A stretch of DNA of 8,823 bases from Thermoproteota archaeon (lineage in GTDB: Archaea > Korarchaeota > Korarchaeia > Korarchaeales > Korarchaeaceae): positions 1 through 8,823 of the forward strand of contig QMVU01000029.1 of NCBI GenBank assembly GCA_003661265.1. The letters run 5' to 3'. Positions 5,606-8,823 of the stretch are shown piece by piece (the first letter of the stretch is position 1; each line of letters starts with the position of its first letter). The position numbers were made by a program, and so were the translations under genes. Below the pieces are notes generated by a model. The model searched no databases. It saw nothing but the letters and a program-made list of their open reading frames with translations, and had not been told where the DNA came from.

Positions 5606-6480
5606 GCAAGATAACATCAGTTGGAGTCACGGTTTTGATAGATAACACTACCCACTATGAAGGACCTCTGTTAGCTGAGAATGGAATCTCCTTGCTTATC
5701 GAAGTTAAGAGCGAAGATACAAGGACTAAGATTTTACTTGATACGGGAATAACTGGGAGTTCTCTAATCAGGAACTCTGAAGAGCTAAGGGTTAATCTGG
5801 ATGAGATCGATGCTATAGTGATAAGCCATAATCACTATGATCATACGGGAGGACTCCTCAAGGTACTAGAGAAAATAAACGAGAGATTGCCAGTTATTAT
5901 GCACCCTGATGTTTTCAAACCGAAATACGCGATCCTTCCTAGCTTAGGGATAAAGAAGTTGACATATACTGGTCCTCCTTTCAAAAAGGAGGATGTTGAG
6001 AGAGAGGGAGGAATGCTCGTTCTATCGAGAGAGCCTGTGCCTATCATGGAAGGTGTGATGACAACTGGTGAGATCGAAAGATCTACGGAATTCGAAGAGT
6101 TAAGAGGATTTTATGTGATCGAGAATGGCAATTTTAAGCAAGATAATTTGCCAGACGATCAAGCACTAGTGATAAAGATGGAGGATGGCAGTATCGTTGT
6201 ATTTACCGGTTGTGGCCACAGCGGAGTAATAAATACAGTGCAACATGCCATGAGGCTCACGAATGCGAGCAAAGTTCGTGCCGTAATAGGGGGATTTCAC
6301 TTGATAGATGCTACATCTGATAGGATAGAGAGAACTGCTTTGGAGCTGAAGAAATTAAATCTAGACATCCTAGCACCCATGCATTGCACTGGTTTTAGGG
6401 CCAAGATGGCATTTGCTGAGGCCTTGCCGTCAGCATTTAAGGAGATATATTGTGGTGACTTCCTGGAAATACGTTGTTGA
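5602..6480 (+). CDS. Metallo-beta-lactamase-fold hydrolase, COG1237 type
   Basis: This is a soluble 292-residue protein with the complete metal-binding set of the metallo-beta-lactamase fold: HNHYDH (His76, His78, Asp80, His81), His206 in GCGHSG, His233 in GGFHL, and a final His261 in PMHCTG. The patterns ENGISLLIE (26-34), TTGEIER (154-160) and GCGHSGVINT (203-212) match the COG1237 group. That group contains the archaeal enzyme annotated as 7,8-dihydropterin-6-methyl-4-(ribofuranosyl)-aminobenzene-5'-phosphate synthase of methanopterin biosynthesis, although many members have no known substrate. Its GTG start overlaps the livF stop (GTGA), so it is made together with the transporter ATPases. 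A role in processing the imported solute is possible but not shown. The fold is certain, the reaction is not. Confidence 0.85.
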   Translation: MSKITSVGVTVLIDNTTHYEGPLLAENGISLLIEVKSEDTRTKILLDTGITGSSLIRNSEELRVNLDEIDAIVISHNHYDHTGGLLKVLEKINERLPVIMHPDVFKPKYAILPSLGIKKLTYTGPPFKKEDVEREGGMLVLSREPVPIMEGVMTTGEIERSTEFEELRGFYVIENGNFKQDNLPDDQALVIKMEDGSIVVFTGCGHSGVINTVQHAMRLTNASKVRAVIGGFHLIDATSDRIERTALELKKLNLDILAPMHCTGFRAKMAFAEALPSAFKEIYCGDFLEIRC

Positions 6481-6496
6481 GCCGAAAAGTCCATCA

Positions 6497-6532
6497 CCGA
6501 AGAAACATTCGGATAACTCTTCTAACTTTTTT
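6497..6532 (+). terminator. Terminator of the livGF-mbl unit
   Basis: A short hairpin (CCGAA 6497-6501, TTCGG 6508-6512) is followed by a T/C-rich stretch ending in six T residues (6527-6532). It begins 17 nt after the stop of the metallo-hydrolase gene and faces the convergent glyA gene. Confidence 0.5.
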
Positions 6533-6533
6533 C

Positions 6534-6547
6534 ACTACGAATGTAGT
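6534..6547. repeat. Short inverted repeat ACTAC-GAAT-GTAGT between convergent genes
   Basis: Five-base complementary arms surround a GAAT loop directly after the T-tract at 6527-6532. It may add to termination between the two convergent units. Nothing else is recognisable between here and the glyA stop at 6645, and I see no clear T-tract terminator on the glyA strand. Confidence 0.3.
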
Positions 6548-6644
6548 TGGGGGAAGAGGAATATGGTTTGTGATCCTTAAATGACAGACGTACCTCCCCT
6601 GTTGGCTCCTGTTAGACTAAAACTGTAGATGTGTGGTAGAGTTT

Positions 6645-7976
6645 TTACCTAAGTATTATGTGTCTGTAGGCCTCCTTTGCTCTCTCAAAACAATAATGTA
6701 TGTGCTTGAATCTCTCCCTGAATTTCTTTACTTCTTTAGCGACAATCTTAGGATCCTCCTTATCCAATAGAACTCTCTTGTAGAACTTCGCTATCTCCTC
6801 CATTTCTCCCTCCTTCATGCCCAGCCTGGTGATTTCCAAGGTGCCTATCCTGATCCCTCCAGGATCTCTGAAGTTCCTTCCTCTCTTGATGTCCCAAGGG
6901 AGTAGGTTTCTGTTCACTATTATGTTGGCTTCCTCCAGAGCTTTCTCTGCCCACAACCCGCCTCCTATTTCAGCGACATCGACGAGGACCTGATGACACT
7001 CTGTGAAACCCTTGTCAGCTCCAAGCACATTTAAACCAGTGTCATACAATGCTTGTGCAAGGGCCTTTGCATTCCTTATAACTTGATCAGCATACTCCTT
7101 CCCAAATTCTTTGATCTCTGCAAGCGCCACAGCTAAGGCCGCAACAGCGCCAAGATGATGATTGCTTAACAAGCCGGGAAAGCAGGCTTGTTTTATAAGT
7201 TCAAATTTTTCGTCGTCATTTGTGACAATCATCCCGTGTTGAGGTCCTGGAAGGGTCTTGTGGGTGCTCATGCTCATGGTATCTGCGCCTTCTCTTAGGG
7301 GATCTTGGAACCTTCCAGCTGCTATTAGGCCAGCAAGGTGAGCAGCATCGTAGTTAACGACGGCTCCCATCGAGTGAGCTACCTCAGCTATCTCCTTTAT
7401 CGGTTGAGGGAACAGTATTTCAGATGCTCCAAACATTATGAGCTTTGGCTTGTACTTCTCCATCCTTTTGATGGTTTTTTCGACGTCTATGTTCATCTCC
7501 TCATCGTTGAACGCTATGTACTTCACGTCAAGCCCTCTAACCGCTCCAGCAGTCCCCCCTATCCTCGTCCCCTTTGACCCATAGAGTGGTCCCATGCTTA
7601 TATGCCCTCCCTTGGTTATTGGGAGGGCCATGATAACATCCCCGGGCTTTGTAAAAGCAGTGTATATTGCTAAATTGGCTACCACTCCACTTATTGGCCT
7701 GACATCCGCGTGCTTTGCCCTAAAGATCTCCTTGGCAAGCTCCATGGCAATTGTTTCGACCTGATCTATGAACTTGCAACCAGCGTAAACGCGCTCACCG
7801 ACCCATCCCTCAGCGTACCTGTGCTCGAAGTCGCAGATTAGGGCCTCCCTGACCGCGTAGCTGGTTACGTTCTCGCTGGCTATCATGGGCAGGGAGCTAT
7901 CAAACCACTTCTGGTGCTCCTCTATGAGATGAAATACCTTCTCGTAAGCCTCCCTAGCTTCCACAATCTCACCCAT
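6645..7976 (-). CDS. glyA: Serine hydroxymethyltransferase, archaeal type
   Basis: This is a PLP-dependent enzyme that interconverts serine and glycine with transfer of a one-carbon unit to a tetrahydropterin (tetrahydromethanopterin or a folate-like carrier, depending on lineage). It has 443 residues, close to family length. Visible landmarks are MIASENVTS (31-39), ERVYAGC (61-67), GGHISMG (123-129), the PLP-stacking region VNYDAAH with Asp210 and His213, the Schiff-base lysine Lys240 in MSMSTHKTLPGP, and carboxylate-binding Arg376 in GIRIGT. The spelling STHKTLPGPQHG, in place of the bacterial TTHKTLRGPRGG, matches archaeal SHMT. The ATG start is preceded by AGGAG 10 nt upstream. It lies convergent to the liv/mbl unit and is transcribed separately. 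Its one-carbon chemistry may be linked to the neighbouring COG1237 protein through pterin metabolism. Confidence 0.95.
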   Translation of the reverse strand: MGEIVEAREAYEKVFHLIEEHQKWFDSSLPMIASENVTSYAVREALICDFEHRYAEGWVGERVYAGCKFIDQVETIAMELAKEIFRAKHADVRPISGVVANLAIYTAFTKPGDVIMALPITKGGHISMGPLYGSKGTRIGGTAGAVRGLDVKYIAFNDEEMNIDVEKTIKRMEKYKPKLIMFGASEILFPQPIKEIAEVAHSMGAVVNYDAAHLAGLIAAGRFQDPLREGADTMSMSTHKTLPGPQHGMIVTNDDEKFELIKQACFPGLLSNHHLGAVAALAVALAEIKEFGKEYADQVIRNAKALAQALYDTGLNVLGADKGFTECHQVLVDVAEIGGGLWAEKALEEANIIVNRNLLPWDIKRGRNFRDPGGIRIGTLEITRLGMKEGEMEEIAKFYKRVLLDKEDPKIVAKEVKKFRERFKHIHYCFERAKEAYRHIILR

Positions 7977-7977
7977 G

Positions 7978-8004
7978 CTCCTATGTCTCCTTAATAATTA
8001 TATT
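7978..8004 (-). promoter_or_regulatory. glyA ribosome-binding site and AT-rich element
   Basis: On the minus strand two AGGAG sequences precede the start codon, at 7987-7991 (10 nt spacing, plausible) and 7978-7982 (1 nt spacing, too close). An AATATAAT sequence at 7997-8004 looks like a TATA box. Used as one, it would start transcription at about the ATG and exclude both sites, so the upstream TATA box at 8118 is the better promoter if the Shine-Dalgarno site is used. Confidence 0.4.
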
Positions 8005-8048
8005 GAGTATGCTCATGTTCGATTTTGTTTCCGCTCTCCGCAAGATTA

Positions 8049-8065
8049 CCAGTAATTGCAACTGG
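8049..8065. repeat. Inverted repeat CCAGT-AATTGCA-ACTGG in the glyA leader
   Basis: Exact 5-nt arms surround a 7-nt spacer, 73-89 nt upstream of the glyA start codon. It lies between the glyA start and the upstream TATA box on the minus strand, so it could be a leader hairpin or an operator. Confidence 0.35.
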
Positions 8066-8117
8066 CACTCGTTGTGAGTTAAAGAACTAGTCTATGTAAG
8101 GATCGAACACAAATATG

Positions 8118-8134
8118 TTTTTATAGCGCTTTTC
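8118..8134 (-). promoter_or_regulatory. Possible distal glyA promoter (TATAAAAA with BRE)
   Basis: Read on the minus strand, GAAAAGCGC is followed by TATAAAAA (8118-8125). This is a good BRE plus TATA arrangement and would start transcription near 8090-8095, giving glyA a leader of about 115 nt. The same bases read TTTTTATA on the plus strand and could also serve a plus-strand transcript, but no convincing gene follows on that side. Confidence 0.35.
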
Positions 8135-8448
8135 ACGTTGAAGGGTCTTTAAGAATATCTTGCTGCAATTTTAGGAGATCACCCATCTAATCTAATGTAT
8201 GAGAGCTGTTTACTGGGATTAACATCTGAGAGAGCTCATACTTCATGGAGCCTTGGGTCTTCCTCTATGCAGAAAGTCACAGACAACAGGTATGATAGCC
8301 CCTGCCTTTAGAATTGCCGTTGACAAGGTGCACAATCCTATCCTCTTTTGAAAATGTGTACCGTATCTCTGAACATAAGCTGTTGAAATATAAGGAAGGA
8401 ATCTGGCCGCAGGATACCCATCGGATGCGCTTCAGATAAAGGGCCCTC
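8135..8448. other. Intergenic stretch without a recognisable gene
   Basis: About 310 bp with no convincing gene on either strand. A 38-codon plus-strand frame (8195-8311) follows a purine run at 8173-8178, but the spacing is long and the product is unremarkable. Two overlapping minus-strand frames of 62-66 codons are open but lack start codons. No tRNA, rRNA or repeat array was seen. Confidence 0.5.
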
Positions 8449-8481
8449 TGGTCATGCTTACCTGCCCAAAAGACTTAATAA
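8449..8481 (+). promoter_or_regulatory. Promoter of the right-edge regulator: dyad TGGTCA-N8-TGCCCA and TATA box
   Basis: Dyad arms at 8449-8454 and 8463-8468 have the same 8-nt spacer as the copies at 177 and 2584. A purine run (AAAGA) and a TATA-like CTTAATAA (8474-8481) follow. The expected start near 8500 leaves a short leader before the purine site GGGGAG (8517-8521 and onward). If the downstream winged-helix protein binds the dyad, it regulates its own gene. Confidence 0.55.
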
Positions 8482-8516
8482 CGACCCTTTCTTCTACGTA
8501 AAGTAATACAACGACG

Positions 8517-8580
8517 GGGAGTTGAGAATGGACCGCCAATATCCGTTCTTGGCGTAGATATTCGTAAACTTAGGCCCCTG
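8517..8580 (+). other. Start region of the regulator gene with conflicting frames
   Basis: A good Shine-Dalgarno site (GGGGAG from 8517) lies 5-6 nt before ATG8528. That frame stops after nine codons (TAG 8555-8557). The frame of the downstream winged helix is open here and looks protein-like (VLGVDIRKLRPL) but contains no ATG, GTG or TTG before TTG8581. A single missing base between about 8531 and 8554 would join the two frames. It could be a real frameshift, a sequence error, or a true start at TTG8581. Confidence 0.4.
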
Positions 8581-8823
8581 TTGCTGAGATCTCTGAACAA
8601 AAATCAACTGCTTATCCTCAGGGAATTGTCCTTCAACTTAGATAGGAGCCTAACTTCAGTCCTAATCGACATTTCTAAGACAAAGGGGGTCCCATTATCC
8701 ACTCTTAAGCTAAATGCAAAGGTTTTGAGGGGTCTGAACCTAATATCGATAAAGGAGTATGACGGGAGGAGGCTTGCTGAGCTTTCAAGTCTTGGAAGGC
8801 TTGTCCTGGAGATAATAGACGGC
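8581..8823 (+). CDS. Winged helix-turn-helix transcriptional regulator, 5' part
   Basis: The frame is open from 8482 through the window end; 8581 (TTG) is the first conventional start codon in it. The 81 visible residues read as a winged helix-turn-helix domain: helix 1 SLNKNQLLILRELS, a middle helix TSVLIDISKTKG, a recognition helix after PLSTLKLNAKVLRGLNLI, then a short beta-wing IKEYDGRRLAELS and a further helix. The pattern resembles small archaeal ArsR/MarR-like regulators, but the subfamily cannot be fixed. The gene continues past the edge. The first residues may belong to an upstream extension beginning at ATG8528 if a base is missing. Its promoter carries the dyad also seen before livHM and livK, making it a candidate regulator of the transporter. 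Confidence 0.6.
   Translation, partial: MLRSLNKNQLLILRELSFNLDRSLTSVLIDISKTKGVPLSTLKLNAKVLRGLNLISIKEYDGRRLAELSSLGRLVLEIIDG

Noticed and set aside
7338..7577. 79-codon plus-strand frame inside glyA
   Set aside because: It lies fully antisense to a well-conserved SHMT core, so it is a by-product of glyA codon use.
8092..8111. GTGTTCGATCC on the minus strand recalls a tRNA T-arm
   Set aside because: The flanking bases do not form the T-stem or acceptor stem, and no D- or anticodon arm is present.
8195..8311. 38-codon plus-strand frame after a purine-rich site
   Set aside because: The purine site lies about 15 nt from the ATG, the product has no recognisable feature, and the frame length is expected by chance.
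8243..8480. Overlapping minus-strand open frames (62 and 66 codons) with a faint resemblance to a transposase remnant
   Set aside because: Neither has a start codon, both are no longer than chance allows in this region, and no catalytic residues or flanking repeats could be identified.

Overview
The window looks archaeal and probably thermophilic. Its promoters read as BRE/TATA elements with starts about 25 nt downstream, not as bacterial -35/-10 pairs. Purine-rich Shine-Dalgarno sites are common, T-tracts follow several genes, Arg is mostly AGG/AGA and Ile often ATA, and the serine hydroxymethyltransferase is of the archaeal type. A Ras/Rab-like GTPase tail at the left edge fits a TACK-type lineage (Thermoproteota or Korarchaeota-like), but the window alone cannot fix the taxon.

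Layout. 1-75: last 24 codons of a Ras-like small GTPase. 76-503: a regulatory and leader region with a palindrome, an activator-type dyad beside a weak TATA box, a doubtful 82-codon ORF and a second TATA box inside nested inverted repeats. 504/561-5605: a complete branched-chain amino-acid-type (HAAT family) ABC importer in the order livH, livM, livK, livG, livF. 5602-6480: a metallo-beta-lactamase-fold protein of the COG1237 type, overlapping livF by 4 nt. 6481-6644: convergent intergenic region with a terminator. 6645-7976 on the minus strand: glyA (serine hydroxymethyltransferase). 7977-8480: about 500 bp with no convincing gene, holding the glyA leader and a plus-strand promoter. 8481-8823: start of a winged-helix regulator cut off by the window edge.

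How it works together. LivK, anchored outside the membrane, captures the solute; LivH and LivM form the channel; LivG and LivF hydrolyse ATP. The coding overlaps (H/M, G/F, F/MBL, each 4 nt) and the T-rich gaps before livK and livG suggest three transcription units: livHM, livK and livGF-mbl. The COG1237 protein appears to be part of the transport operon, so the import system may serve something other than leucine, isoleucine or valine.

The most notable non-coding signal is an imperfect dyad, TGGTCA-N8-TGYCCA, found three times with identical spacing, each 5 nt upstream of a TATA-like element: before the livHM region, before livK, and before the winged-helix gene at the right edge. This suggests a small regulon, possibly controlled by that regulator. 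In addition, livK and livG share a second signal: an identical TATA box, exactly 25 nt to TGAAAAAAC, then a CTCAT..ATGAG palindrome.
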